A DNA stretch of 64,000 nucleotides from Streptomyces sp. 11x1 (GCF_032598905.1 NZ_CP122458.1:5109001-5173000); one strand, 5' to 3'; positions 42,653 to 51,109 are shown, counted from the first letter of the stretch. Numbers and translations are program-made. Notes: generated by a model not told the origin, from the letters alone.

Positions 42653-43504
42653 ATGTCACGCACGAGACGAACGAACAGTCACCGCCGCAAGACGAAACGG
42701 TCGGCGGCGCGGCAGCCCAGGTCGACGCGCCGGAAGATAGCCGTCGCCACCGCTCTCGTGGTGGCCGCGGGCGCCGTGGGCATTCCGGCGGCCGCCTGGG
42801 TCGGCGGTGTCGGGCCTGGCGACTGGAGCAGTGTGGCCTCCTCGTGGTGGGGAGGGCACAAGGCGGACGCTGATCTTCCCGAGCCCTCGCGCACCCCCTC
42901 CGCGTCCGCGACGCCCTCCACCGAGAGCACCCCGGACACCCCGGAGAGCTCCCCGAGTCCGTCCCGTTCCAAGGCCAAGGCGAGCGCGTCTCCCTCCAAG
43001 TCCGCGAGCCCGAAGCCCAAGTCCACCCCCGAGGCCGCCAAGACCCCGGCCAGGACCACGCCGCCGCCGGCCCCGAAGGCCACTCAGGCCGACCGTGCTC
43101 CCGCCACCTCCTCCGGCAACACGGCTTCCGGGCCCACGGCCCAGGTGCTGAACCTGGTCAACGCCGAACGCGAGAAGGCGGGTTGCTCGCCGGTGACCGT
43201 GGACGCCAAGCTCACCAAGGCGGCCCAGGACCACAGCCAGGACATGGCCGACCACCAGAACATGTCCCACACCGGCTCCGACGGCTCGTCCATGAGCGAC
43301 CGCCTCGCCCGCGTCGGCTACCGCTTCAGCACGGCGGGCGAGAACGTCGCCGCCGGCTACGGCACCGCCGACAGCGTCATGGACGGCTGGATGAACAGCC
43401 CCGGCCACAAGGCGAACATCCTCAACTGCGCCTTCAAGGAGATCGGTATCGGCCTGGCGGGACCGGGCAACTACTGGACCCAGAACTTCGGCTCAGAGGC
43501 GTAG
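42653..43504 (+). CDS. Membrane-anchored CAP (SCP/PR-1) domain protein
   Basis: The protein has 283 residues. ATG follows GTGAGG. A very basic start (RRTNSHRRKTKRSAARQPR) precedes one transmembrane helix or signal (IAVATALVVAAGAVGIPAAA). A Ser/Pro/Lys linker covers about 80-165. The CAP domain (168-283) has VLNLVNAEREKAGCSPVTVD, DHSQDMADHQNMSHTGSDGS, RFSTAGENVAAGY, MNSPGHKANILN and GNYWTQNFG. The His and Glu residues that form the CAP cavity are present. Family members act extracellularly; the function in Streptomyces is unknown. Confidence 0.88.
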   Translation: MSRTRRTNSHRRKTKRSAARQPRSTRRKIAVATALVVAAGAVGIPAAAWVGGVGPGDWSSVASSWWGGHKADADLPEPSRTPSASATPSTESTPDTPESSPSPSRSKAKASASPSKSASPKPKSTPEAAKTPARTTPPPAPKATQADRAPATSSGNTASGPTAQVLNLVNAEREKAGCSPVTVDAKLTKAAQDHSQDMADHQNMSHTGSDGSSMSDRLARVGYRFSTAGENVAAGYGTADSVMDGWMNSPGHKANILNCAFKEIGIGLAGPGNYWTQNFGSEA

Positions 43505-43683
43505 CCGCCGAGGTGCCGTATGAGGGCGGCGACGCCGTGACGGGTGACGGGGAGTATGCGGGCGAGGTCGTCGCTCTCGCGGAGGAGTATGCGGGAAGGG
43601 GACAGGGCGAGTTCGACGCATGAAGCGCCGTCCGAGCCGCCGGCGATCCACACCGCCGAACCCCACCGCACGGACGGCAAGTT
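43471..43683 (-). pseudogene. DUF397-like fragment or short gene
   Basis: The minus frame shows a DUF397-type pattern: LPSVRWGSAVWIAGGSDGAS, then CVELALSPSRILLRESDD and RHGVAALIRHLGG. The upstream part of the frame is antisense to the Rpn-like fragment and no convincing start with a ribosome-binding site is seen, so it is probably a 5'-truncated remnant. The end runs 34 nt into the convergent CAP gene. It is the second DUF397 trace in this zone. Confidence 0.5.
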
Positions 43684-43740
43684 CGTCTGGCGCGAGCTCC
43701 GGCGATCATCGCCCCGAGGACCGCGGCGAACAACCTCGCC

Positions 43741-44052
43741 ATGGCCGCCTTCTCCGCTCTCGCACACGCCCGGGACATCATGAGCTTCGTCAGCTACTTC
43801 CCCGGTCGTGGGACAGTCCGCGAGACGGCTTACCTGGAGGGCGAGGCCAAGGGAGTCCTGCGCGTCCTGGAGGTGCGTGGCATTCCCGTCACCGACGACG
43901 TCCGCGAACGCATCACCACATGCTCCGACCCCACCCGAGTCAGCGCCTGGCTCGACCGGGCCGGCACGGTCACTCACGCGGAGGAACGCTTCGCGGAGGA
44001 CCCGGAGAACTCAGGGGCCGCCGATGCCCCGTCCGGTGAGGGCCTCGTTTGA
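43741..44052 (+). pseudogene. C-terminal fragment of an Rpn-like protein
   Basis: The 103 codons match only the end of a roughly 300-residue streptomycete Rpn/PD-(D/E)XK recombination-promoting nuclease-like family: YLEGEAKGVLRVLEVRGIPV, DDVRERITTCSDPTRVSAWL, then DRAGTVTHAEERF. The nuclease core is absent and the sequence upstream belongs to another remnant. It is probably a relic of a mobile-element-associated gene. Confidence 0.55.
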
Positions 44053-44205
44053 GCCCCGGTCCGCCCCCTGCGAGGTGATCGGGCCCTCGCGATCGCGGCA
44101 TCGAGCGGCTGAGTGGCGGTCACGTGTGGCAGCACCGCTGTAGCCGCCAGGCCGACAGGGCCCGGCGGCGATGGCGGACTTCCGGCTCCCCTCTCCGTTC
44201 AGCCC

Positions 44206-46074
44206 TCAGCCCCGGTTCCCACCCCCGCCCGGACCGCCCCCGAAGCCGCCGCCCTCCGGGGCCTCGCCCGCCGTGACCGTGGCGATCTTCTTTGCCGAGC
44301 CGAGCTTGCCGGATTCGGCGAGGCCGCCGGTGTCGGAGCCGGAGGTGGAGCCGCCGGAGTAGACGGTGTACTCCTCACCGCTCTCGATCCCGGCGCCCGA
44401 GTACACGACGTTCTGGATGGTCTTCGAGGTGACGTACGACGCCACGACCTTCCCGTCCGCGTCGACGATGTGCAGGGTTGTGCCCGCCTCGACCGACGCG
44501 TCCAGCGTCGCCGACAGCCAGCCCTGCTCCGACTCCTCGTCCGGTGCGACGACCATGCCCGCGCTGCCTGCCGCGAGCAACGTGCCGCCACTGACGGTGA
44601 AGCTGCCGTTGACGTCGAGCGCTCCGTTGCCGCCCATCTCGGGACCGTTGACGACGACCGTGCCGCCGGTGATCTCGGCGGTGCCGTTGGAGTCGAAGCC
44701 GTCGCCCTGCGAGTTGAGGACGAGCGTGCCGCCGGTGACCTTCGCGGAGTAATCGCCGACGTTCTCCCCACCGCCGCCCCCGCCGGGACCGCCGCCACCG
44801 AAGCCGCCCTGCCCGCCCTGCTCCTCCTCGGACGTCGCCTCACTGCCCGACGCGTTGACGCCGTCGTCGTCGGAGGTGACGTTCGAGGTGCCGCCCCGGA
44901 CGAGGATGTCCTTGCCCTCCAGGCCCTCGTTGGAGCGGGTGATGTTCAGCGTGCCCTTGCTGATGATGAGGTCGCCCTCGGCGTGGATGCCGTCGTCGCC
45001 GGCCGCGAGGGTGACGTCGGCTCCGTTGAGGTGGACGGCCGCGTCGCCGTGCAGCGCGTCGGCGGAGGCGGAGACGTCGACCGTGCCGCCCTCCAACACC
45101 GTGATCACGCCGGACTTCAGGCCGTGCGCGGAGGTGTCGTCGGAGGCCTCGCTCTTCACGATGAGCCTGCCGCCGGTCACGACGAGATCCGTGGCGGCGT
45201 CCACAGCGTCACCGTTCGCGCTGACGGAGAGCGTGCCGCCCGCGACGGCGATGTAACCGGCGTCCTCCTCGTCCGCGTTGTCGGACTTGAGTCCGTCGCC
45301 CTTCGCCGTCACGGTGACGGTGCCGCCGTTCACCACCAGGTAGTCCTTGCCCCGGATGCCGTCGTCGGCGGCCTCGACGGTGATGTTCCCGCCCTCGACG
45401 ACCAGGCCGTCCTTGCCGGCGATCGCGTCGTTGCCGTTGCCCGTCACGGTCAGCGAGCCGCTGCCGCCGATCGTCAGGTCGCCCGCGCTGTACAGGGCGG
45501 CGTTCGCCTCGGCGTCGTCGGCGTAGGAGTCGGTGTCGCTCAGTTTGTTCTCACTGCCGTCCGCGAGGACGACCACGAGCCGCTCCGCCTCGGTCGCGGC
45601 GATCGCCGACCCCGAGGAGCTGGAGATGTCGACCCCGTCGAGGATCAGCGTCACGGTCGCCTCGGGGGCGGTGACCACGATCTGGCCGTCGTCCAGGGAC
45701 CCGCTGAGCAGGTACGTCCCACTGGAGGTGATGGTGACGGTGGAGCCGTCGACGTCCACTCCCTTGCCGTCGGCGGAGGCCAAGTCCCCCTTCAGCTCGA
45801 TGCCCACGGCCTCCGACTCGTCGTACTCCGTGTCACCGTCCTCGGCGTGCGTGTCCTCGTTGTCGGCGAGGACGGCCGCCGCGTTCCGCGTCCCGTCCAC
45901 GGCCGCCGCCGCGCTCGCGCTCGACGACGAGTCGGACGACGCCGCCTCGGAGTCGCTCCCGGAGGAGCACCCGGCCAGCGCGGCGGTCGCGAGGACCACG
46001 GAGGCGAGCGCTGCGGCCGCCTTCGTACGGAACCCCCGTGTCCTGCTCTTCCACGAGTTCATACGGATGTTCAT
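44206..46074 (-). CDS. Lipoprotein with carbohydrate-binding beta-helix (Cthe_2159-like)
   Basis: The protein has 622 residues. ATG 46074 follows CGGGAGCC and overlaps the upstream VTC gene by 4 nt (ATGA). The lipobox VVLATAALAGC is followed by a Ser/Ala/Asp linker. Most of the protein (about 85-520) is made of short repeats such as GSGSLTVTGNGNDAIAGKDG, EGGNITVEAADDGIRGKD and NGADVTLAAGDDGIHAEGD, the right-handed beta-helix of the Cthe_2159-type carbohydrate-binding domain. Gly-rich stretches occur (GGFGGGGPGGGGGG, and a Gly-rich tail). Proteins of this kind sit with DUF4956 and VTC genes; surface glycan binding is likely. Confidence 0.85.
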   Translation of the reverse strand: MNIRMNSWKSRTRGFRTKAAAALASVVLATAALAGCSSGSDSEAASSDSSSSASAAAAVDGTRNAAAVLADNEDTHAEDGDTEYDESEAVGIELKGDLASADGKGVDVDGSTVTITSSGTYLLSGSLDDGQIVVTAPEATVTLILDGVDISSSSGSAIAATEAERLVVVLADGSENKLSDTDSYADDAEANAALYSAGDLTIGGSGSLTVTGNGNDAIAGKDGLVVEGGNITVEAADDGIRGKDYLVVNGGTVTVTAKGDGLKSDNADEEDAGYIAVAGGTLSVSANGDAVDAATDLVVTGGRLIVKSEASDDTSAHGLKSGVITVLEGGTVDVSASADALHGDAAVHLNGADVTLAAGDDGIHAEGDLIISKGTLNITRSNEGLEGKDILVRGGTSNVTSDDDGVNASGSEATSEEEQGGQGGFGGGGPGGGGGGENVGDYSAKVTGGTLVLNSQGDGFDSNGTAEITGGTVVVNGPEMGGNGALDVNGSFTVSGGTLLAAGSAGMVVAPDEESEQGWLSATLDASVEAGTTLHIVDADGKVVASYVTSKTIQNVVYSGAGIESGEEYTVYSGGSTSGSDTGGLAESGKLGSAKKIATVTAGEAPEGGGFGGGPGGGGNRG

Positions 46075-46865
46075 GCGGGGCTCCCGTTCAGTGCAGGTGC
46101 GGTGGGGAAGTGGCGCCGCAGAACGGGCAGCCAGCGGTTGGCGGGCAGGTCGGGCCGCAGCGCGGCGAGCCCGGTGCCGAACTTGGAGACCGGGCAGGGC
46201 CGGTGCCTGAGCGACCACAGCAGCCGGTCGGCGCCCGATCCGGCGCGGCCCGCCTTGGTCTCGACGATGGTCCGCTCGGGGGTGCGCAGCTCGGCGCCGT
46301 CGGGCAGCGCCCAGGTCAGGTCGGTGTCGACGGTGACCCGGCTGCCGCTGCCCGGCAGGAAGAGGGTGGTGCGGAGGTAGCGGGTGGTGAGCGCCGGCAC
46401 CAGGCGGAAGCCGTGGGAGTCGATGCCCGCCACGCGGAGCACGCCGTCGACGTACGCCCGCGCCTCGGGGCCCAGCCGCCCCAGCTCACCGGCGTACGGG
46501 ACGCGCTGCTTGACGGTGGTGCCGCGCGGGCCGCGCGTCTTGACCTCCAGGAAGTGCTGCCCGGACGCCAGGTAGGTCCGTATCCGCAGCTTGAAGCGGC
46601 GTCGGCGGCGGTGGGCGGCGCCCCGGTAGCCGTCCATGTCCGGGGTGTCGAAGTACACGGACCGGTACGCGAACTGCCGCTCGCCGTCGACCTCGAGTAC
46701 CTGGACGTCCTCATCCAGCCCGCCGAGCACGAGGGGCAGGTCGGTGAGGGGCAGCATGTACTTGCGGTCCAGCCGGGTCAGCAGCTCGGCGCGGTCGACG
46801 AGTTCGTCGAGGCCGATGGGAGGCAGCGCCCCGACCACGGGGGCGACGGAGTCCAGGGCCGTCAT
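46071..46865 (-). CDS. VTC-domain polyphosphate-polymerase-like protein
   Basis: The protein has 264 residues, coupled to both neighbours by ATGA overlaps. It has the VTC catalytic tunnel pattern: LLTRLDRKYMLPLTDL, FAYRSVYFDTPDMDGYR, then RRRRRFKLRIRTYLASGQHF, LEVKTRGPRGTTVKQRVPY, RYLRTTLFLPG, VDTDLTWALPDG and ERTIVETKAG. The basic residues (K35 of RKY, R and K of the KLRIR and EVK strands) and the acidic metal ligands (E of LEVK, final E of VETKAG) fit the family, which makes polyphosphate in yeast Vtc4. Bacterial members' products are mostly untested. It is cytoplasmic and soluble. Confidence 0.88.
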   Translation of the reverse strand: MTALDSVAPVVGALPPIGLDELVDRAELLTRLDRKYMLPLTDLPLVLGGLDEDVQVLEVDGERQFAYRSVYFDTPDMDGYRGAAHRRRRRFKLRIRTYLASGQHFLEVKTRGPRGTTVKQRVPYAGELGRLGPEARAYVDGVLRVAGIDSHGFRLVPALTTRYLRTTLFLPGSGSRVTVDTDLTWALPDGAELRTPERTIVETKAGRAGSGADRLLWSLRHRPCPVSKFGTGLAALRPDLPANRWLPVLRRHFPTAPALNGSPA

Positions 46866-47488
46866 GCCCGGACCCCCTGCTCCCGCTCGGCCTGGACGCC
46901 GACCTCGCGCGGTGCGCGTGGTGCACGCGGTGTGCGCGGGCCCTCGCCGGTGACGAGGTACCGGACGTCGACCAGGGTCATGTCGTTCACCAGGTCGACG
47001 CTCCGCACGGAGAGGTTCACCACCCGCCCGCCCAGCAGTACTTCGAGGTGGGCGCGCAGGGCGTCCTCGTCGGTGTAGGCGGCGTCGAGGCGCAGGCTGC
47101 GCTGCCGGTAGCGGCCGAACAGCCGCGGATGGTCGCCGACGTACATCGTGGCGACGATCAGCGCCATGAGCAGCGCCGACAGGACGTTGACCTGCTCCGG
47201 AAGGCCGGCCAGCAGGCCGAGGGCGAGCGCGGAGAAGTAGTACGCGATCTCGTGCTGGGCGATCTCGTCGGACCGCAGCCGGATGATCGACAGGACGCCG
47301 AACAGCCCCATGCCGAGGCCGATGCCGACCGACGACGAGCTGAGCGTCATCGCCACGGCGAGGACACCGACGTTGACGCCGAGGAAGGCGGCGATGAGGT
47401 CCCGGCGGTGGTGGCGCGGGAAGTAGACAGCGAAGGTCAGCACGGAGATGGCGGCCAGATCGGCGACCACGAGAAGGGTCTGGTCCAT
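46862..47488 (-). CDS. DUF4956 membrane protein
   Basis: The protein has 208 residues. ATG 47488 gives the family's usual MDQTLL start; there is no good ribosome-binding site, so it may be leaderless. About four helices (LLVVADLAAISVLTFAVYFP, LIAAFLGVNVGVLAVAMTL, VGIGLGMGLFGVLSIIRLRS, and helices at 100-125) precede a soluble C-terminal domain (about 140-205). The motif GLFGVLSIIRLRSDEIAQHE is diagnostic of DUF4956. It overlaps the VTC gene start by 4 nt and heads the three-gene operon; it is likely the membrane partner of the VTC protein. Confidence 0.88.
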   Translation of the reverse strand: MDQTLLVVADLAAISVLTFAVYFPRHHRRDLIAAFLGVNVGVLAVAMTLSSSSVGIGLGMGLFGVLSIIRLRSDEIAQHEIAYYFSALALGLLAGLPEQVNVLSALLMALIVATMYVGDHPRLFGRYRQRSLRLDAAYTDEDALRAHLEVLLGGRVVNLSVRSVDLVNDMTLVDVRYLVTGEGPRTPRAPRAPREVGVQAEREQGVRA

Positions 47489-47838
47489 GTCAAAGGACGA
47501 TCGTGGGTCACCCTTTGAGCGCGCTGTGCCTCGCCTTATCTGCACTTGAGAAGTTCCACGGGCCAACGGGGGGTGAACCCGGCCGCCCTGCGAGGCCCGC
47601 TCGGTCGCCGCCCGCGCCCTCCGATCGGACCGTCTCGGCGAGCGTCCGTCCGGAGGTCACGGCGCAATGGCCTGGGCCCGACGAGTCCCATGGACGCCGA
47701 AACCCACCCCTGCTCCGATTCCCCCGATGGGGTGGCAGGTGATCCGGTCCGCACCCGCCCGGCGCCCGTCCTGCCCTACAAGTAGCTCCGCCGGTAAGGC
47801 AGTTGGAGTTTGAAGAGTCGGATCAGAAGGAGGCACGA
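47489..47838. other. Divergent intergenic region, no gene seen
   Basis: This 350-nt stretch lies between the DUF4956 operon and the PR-1-like gene. It contains GAAGGAGG at its end (ribosome-binding site of the latter) and a less GC-rich segment near 47765-47825 that may hold its promoter. No coding frame, hairpin or repeat worth naming was found. Confidence 0.4.
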
Positions 47839-48501
47839 GTGGTGCGACGGGACAGGGCGCGGACGATGGCCGCGGCGACCGCGGCGGCGACGCTGGCGCT
47901 CACCCCGGGGGCGGCCCAGGCCGTCGGCCCCCGGCCCCCGGTCGTGGAGACGATCACCCCGCTCACCGCGACGGGGGCCGGGGTGACCGGTGCCGGAATG
48001 GCCGGGGTGACCGGGGTGTGCGGAGTGACCGGCGTCGAGGTGACCGGAGCCGGGTCGGTGGCGGCGGCGACCCCGACCGCGCCGAAACCGGAGATCAAAG
48101 GCTTCCTGACGGTCGTCAACCAGGCTCGGGCGGACGTCGGCGTCCCCCCGCTGGTCTGGGACGAGTCGATCGCCGCGCAGGCCCGCTCCTGGGCGAGGGT
48201 GCGGGTCGCCGACTGCGCGCTCGTCCACTCGAACAGCCGCTACGGCGAGAACCTGGCCAAAGGCTCGAACCCCCGCTACTCGCTGGCGGACGCGGCCCGC
48301 CTCTGGCTCGACGAGAAGTCCGCCTATTACCACCCCTCCAACTCCTGCGTCAACGACCGGGAGTGCCTGCACTACACCCAGCTGGTCTGGCGTGGCTCGA
48401 CCCGGGTCGGCGCGGCCAAGGCGAGGTGCGGCAACGGCTGGACGTATGTGGTGGCCAACTTCGACCCGCCGGGGAACTGGGTGGGCCGACGGCCGTACTG
48501 A
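47839..48501 (+). CDS. Secreted PR-1-like CAP protein
   Basis: The protein has about 220 residues. GTG 47839 (or 47842) follows GAAGGAGG. The signal peptide ends near GAAQA. A Val/Thr/Gly repeat linker (GAGVTGAGMAGVTGVCGVTG) covers about 45-75. The CAP domain has VNQARADVGVPPLVWDESIA, CALVHSNSRYGENLAKG, the PR-1 signature HYTQLVW and the terminal CGNGWTYVVANFDPPGNWVG. It is nearer to plant/fungal PR-1 proteins than the CAP protein at 42653 and has four Cys for disulfides. Confidence 0.87.
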   Translation: MVRRDRARTMAAATAAATLALTPGAAQAVGPRPPVVETITPLTATGAGVTGAGMAGVTGVCGVTGVEVTGAGSVAAATPTAPKPEIKGFLTVVNQARADVGVPPLVWDESIAAQARSWARVRVADCALVHSNSRYGENLAKGSNPRYSLADAARLWLDEKSAYYHPSNSCVNDRECLHYTQLVWRGSTRVGAAKARCGNGWTYVVANFDPPGNWVGRRPY

Positions 48502-48537
48502 CCGGGGAAGGACCGCGGGGGCCGTGATAATCCCTCC

Positions 48538-49266
48538 ATGGCCCCACCCCCGCCCCCACCCACACCCCTCCCCGAACAGCTCCAGCAGCTCCTCGACGAC
48601 GTGCTGGCCGTTGGCGCCCCCTACGGGCTCGCCCTCACCGGCGATCACGCGGCGCAGGCGCACGGGCTGGTCGAGGCGCGGCCGCCCGGCCGGGACCTGG
48701 AGGCGGCGACGGAACACGCGGCGCCGATGGAGGAGATCGCGGCCGCGGTCCACGCGGGCCTCGCGGAACGCGGCTGGCTGGTGCGCACGGTGGAGACGGC
48801 CCCGCTCAGCTCCCGCCTCCTCGTCACCGACCCCACCACGGAGGAGGAACGCGTCCTGGACCTCCTGAAGGAGACCCTCTGGCACCCGCCGGTGGAGACT
48901 CCGCTCGGCCTCGCCCTCTCCCTGGAGGACGTGGTCGGCGCGAAGGTCCGGGCCGTGGCCGACCGGGGCACGGCCCGCGACCTGATCGCCGTGCACGCGG
49001 CCACCGCCCACTGGACCGTCGTCGAACTGGAGGAACTGGCCCGCCGCCACACCTCCGCCACGTCCACCGCGTTCGACCTCGCCGACCTCCAGGCCCGGCT
49101 GGAGGGCACCGAGTGGCTCGACGACCGGGAATTCGCTCGCCACGGCCTCGACTCCGACGCCGTCCTGGAACTCCGCCGCTGGGCCCAGAGCTGGGCCGGC
49201 GACATCGCCGAACGCCTCCTGGAAGAAGAGGCCCTGACCTCCCCGCCGGAGGAGGAACCCGAATGA
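48538..49266 (+). CDS. AbiEii/AbiGii-like nucleotidyltransferase, motif degenerate
   Basis: The protein has 242 residues. After a run of Pro residues the sequence follows the AbiEii/AbiGii toxin-like family of Streptomyces: LALTGDHAAQAHGLVEARPP, GRDLEAATEH, EERVLDLLKETLWHPP, SLEDVVGAKVRAVADRGTAR, DLIAVHAA. The usual GG is G35-D36 and the second catalytic Asp of R-D-L-D is Glu (E55), so nucleotidyl transfer may be lost or changed. No AbiEi-type antitoxin gene is adjacent, so this is an orphan. It may be a chromosomal regulator rather than a toxin. Confidence 0.72.
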   Translation: MAPPPPPPTPLPEQLQQLLDDVLAVGAPYGLALTGDHAAQAHGLVEARPPGRDLEAATEHAAPMEEIAAAVHAGLAERGWLVRTVETAPLSSRLLVTDPTTEEERVLDLLKETLWHPPVETPLGLALSLEDVVGAKVRAVADRGTARDLIAVHAATAHWTVVELEELARRHTSATSTAFDLADLQARLEGTEWLDDREFARHGLDSDAVLELRRWAQSWAGDIAERLLEEEALTSPPEEEPE

Positions 49267-49287
49267 CGGGCACCCTCCTGAGCCGGA

Positions 49288-49345
49288 GCCCCTTCAGGGG
49301 CGCGGGGATCCGCGCGGAGCACCACGACGGACGCGCGGCCGCCCC
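49288..49345. repeat. Dispersed GC-rich intergenic element copy
   Basis: The core CCCTTCAGGGGCGCGGGGAT is followed by a GC-rich Ala/Pro-codon-like tail. It shares CAGGGGCGCGG with the elements near 11992 and 25938. It lies between the AbiEii-like gene and the convergent GPP34 gene. Confidence 0.6.
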
Positions 49346-49397
49346 CGCGCACGCACCCACCCCACGTGCACGCACCCACACCCCGCGCACGTGATCC

Positions 49398-50072
49398 TCA
49401 GGTCACCGCCGTGATCACCACCACCGTCGTCACCATCGTCGCCGCCGTGAGCGCCGCCGCCGTCGCCGCCGCGGTCTCGGCCATCCGGCGCAGGGCGGGG
49501 TCGGCCCAGTGCCGCTCCGCGATGTCGGCCATGCGCCGCCGTACCGGTGAGTCCTCGGTGTCGGCGTCCGGGAAGGCGAGGGTGTGCAGGTCACCGTGGT
49601 GGAGCAAGCTGATCAGGGCTGCGGTCCGGGGATCGGGTTCGGCGCCCTCCAGCACCACCTCCGCCAGCCGCCCCCGCAGGGCCGACTCCACCGTGCCGTC
49701 GGCCTCCGGATACCGCGTCGTGCGGAAGACGAGCAGGACCCGGCGCTTCTCCTCCCGGATCAGTCCCTTGTCCAGGACACCCCGCAGCGCGGCCTCGTAC
49801 TCCGCCGTGCTGTGCTCGTGGATCCACTTCCCGACGTCGTCCGGCAGGCCCACCCCGCCCTGCCGACCGGCCCCCTCGGCTCCCTCGACCGCGGGGTCGC
49901 CCGCACCCGACAGGGTCCGCTCCAGCAGGCTCGCCGCCGCGATCGCGTAGGGCGTCCGCAGGGGAAGCCGGGCCTCACCCGTGGTGTCGTCGAGCGAGAG
50001 GAGGAGGATCTCCTCCCCGAGGGTCGTGGGGGCGGGCGCCGGCGCGGGAGTGGAGTCGATCGACATGGTCAT
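49398..50072 (-). CDS. GPP34 (GOLPH3-like) phosphoinositide-binding-fold protein
   Basis: The protein has 224 residues, starting at ATG 50072 or 50066; no clear ribosome-binding site is seen. GPP34 hallmarks: TLGEEILLLSLDDTTGEARL, a helix YAIAAASLLERTL, GLIREEKRRVLLVFRTTRYP, VESALRGRLAEVVLEGAEPD and RTAALISLLHHGDLHTLAF. A C-terminal Ala-rich helix (TAAATAAALTAATMVTTVVV) could touch the membrane. The eukaryotic homologue binds phosphatidylinositol-4-phosphate at the Golgi. Actinobacterial members are common and of unknown role. Confidence 0.85.
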   Translation of the reverse strand: MTMSIDSTPAPAPAPTTLGEEILLLSLDDTTGEARLPLRTPYAIAAASLLERTLSGAGDPAVEGAEGAGRQGGVGLPDDVGKWIHEHSTAEYEAALRGVLDKGLIREEKRRVLLVFRTTRYPEADGTVESALRGRLAEVVLEGAEPDPRTAALISLLHHGDLHTLAFPDADTEDSPVRRRMADIAERHWADPALRRMAETAAATAAALTAATMVTTVVVITAVT

Positions 50073-50224
50073 GATCGGTACGACGTGTGCGGCCGACCGG
50101 GAGTTCCGAAGAAGCGAGTCGAGGCCCCACTCCACTCACCATGTCGTGCGAGCCCCGCACCGGCGGCCTGCTCGCCACGCTCGCCGCCACCCGCCCTGAC
50201 GCCGGTGCCCGACCGGCCGGAAGG

Positions 50225-50869
50225 TCACGAGGAGGCGGTGACCGACCTGCTCGCGGCGCTGCGGGACCGGCCGGACTTTCGCACGACCCGGCTGACCCGG
50301 TCGAGCGGCCTGCCGATCGCCGCACGGCCCGACGCCACCGCCGTCACATCCCCCACCCCCTCCCCCTGACCACCGCCACCAGACCCCGAGCCCGCGCCCG
50401 ACCCTGACCCCGGCCCAGCCCCCGATCCTGACCCGGGATCCGACCCTGGCCCCGCGTTCGAACCCGCACCCGCACCCCCGGCAGGCCCCGCACCCCCGCC
50501 CCCACCCGCCCCCGCGTCCATCCCCAACGCCGCACGGGCCTCCCGCACATGGCGCAGCCCTTCGACCGCCGTCCGCGTGACCCGCGCGTACTCGTCGGAC
50601 GTCCGGGCCGTCCTCAGCTGGGCACGGGCGGTGCGGAGGCGTTCGGTCGCGTCGGTCAGGGACTCGGCCGCGCAGCCGCCCGCGCGCGCCTGGGCCCGTA
50701 CGTCGATACCGGCCAGGCTGCCGCCCAGCCGGACGACCCAGCGGTTGGCCTCGGCCTCCGCGTCCAGGCCGGCCGACGGACTCGGATCCTCCACGGACCG
50801 CCGCCGCGCGACGATCACGACCACCGCCCCGACGATCAGCAGCACTGCCACCAGCACGACCAGCTTCAT
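50225..50869 (-). CDS. Single-TM protein with helical domain and Gly/Ser/Pro tail
   Basis: The protein has 214 residues. ATG 50869 follows GGAGGAGG. One transmembrane helix (LVVLVAVLLIVGAVVVIVAR) is followed by a helical soluble domain (LDAEAEANRWVVRLGGSLAG, LTDATERLRTARAQLRTART, VTRTAVEGLRHVREARAALG) and a Gly/Ser/Pro repeat tail (GSGSGAGPGSGSGAGSGSGG, about 120-170). The last 45 residues are basic. The helical domain resembles other streptomycete proteins of unknown function. Confidence 0.65.
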   Translation of the reverse strand: MKLVVLVAVLLIVGAVVVIVARRRSVEDPSPSAGLDAEAEANRWVVRLGGSLAGIDVRAQARAGGCAAESLTDATERLRTARAQLRTARTSDEYARVTRTAVEGLRHVREARAALGMDAGAGGGGGAGPAGGAGAGSNAGPGSDPGSGSGAGPGSGSGAGSGSGGGGQGEGVGDVTAVASGRAAIGRPLDRVSRVVRKSGRSRSAASRSVTASS

Positions 50870-51066
50870 GGCCTCCTCCAGCATCCCGACGTTCCGTCCC
50901 GCGGACCCGTGGACGGCCTGCGTCCCGTACAGGGCCTACGTCCCGTACGGGTACCTCACCCTGTACGTCCCATCACACCCCTTCCCGCTGTGATCGCCCG
51001 TCGAGAAACCTGTGCGTCCCCTGATGACTTCCCCAGCGGGTGCCCCGTCGCGAGGACGCGCGCAGG

Positions 51067-51109
51067 GCGAAGGCCCGGAACCCAGGGGGAGGGGGTTCCG
51101 GGCCTTCGC
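51067..51109 (-). terminator. Perfect 17-bp hairpin downstream of dioxygenase-like gene
   Basis: GCGAAGGCCCGGAACCC (51067-51083) pairs with 51093-51109 across a 9-nt loop. It lies 56 nt downstream of the stop of the dioxygenase-like gene on the minus strand. Confidence 0.85.
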
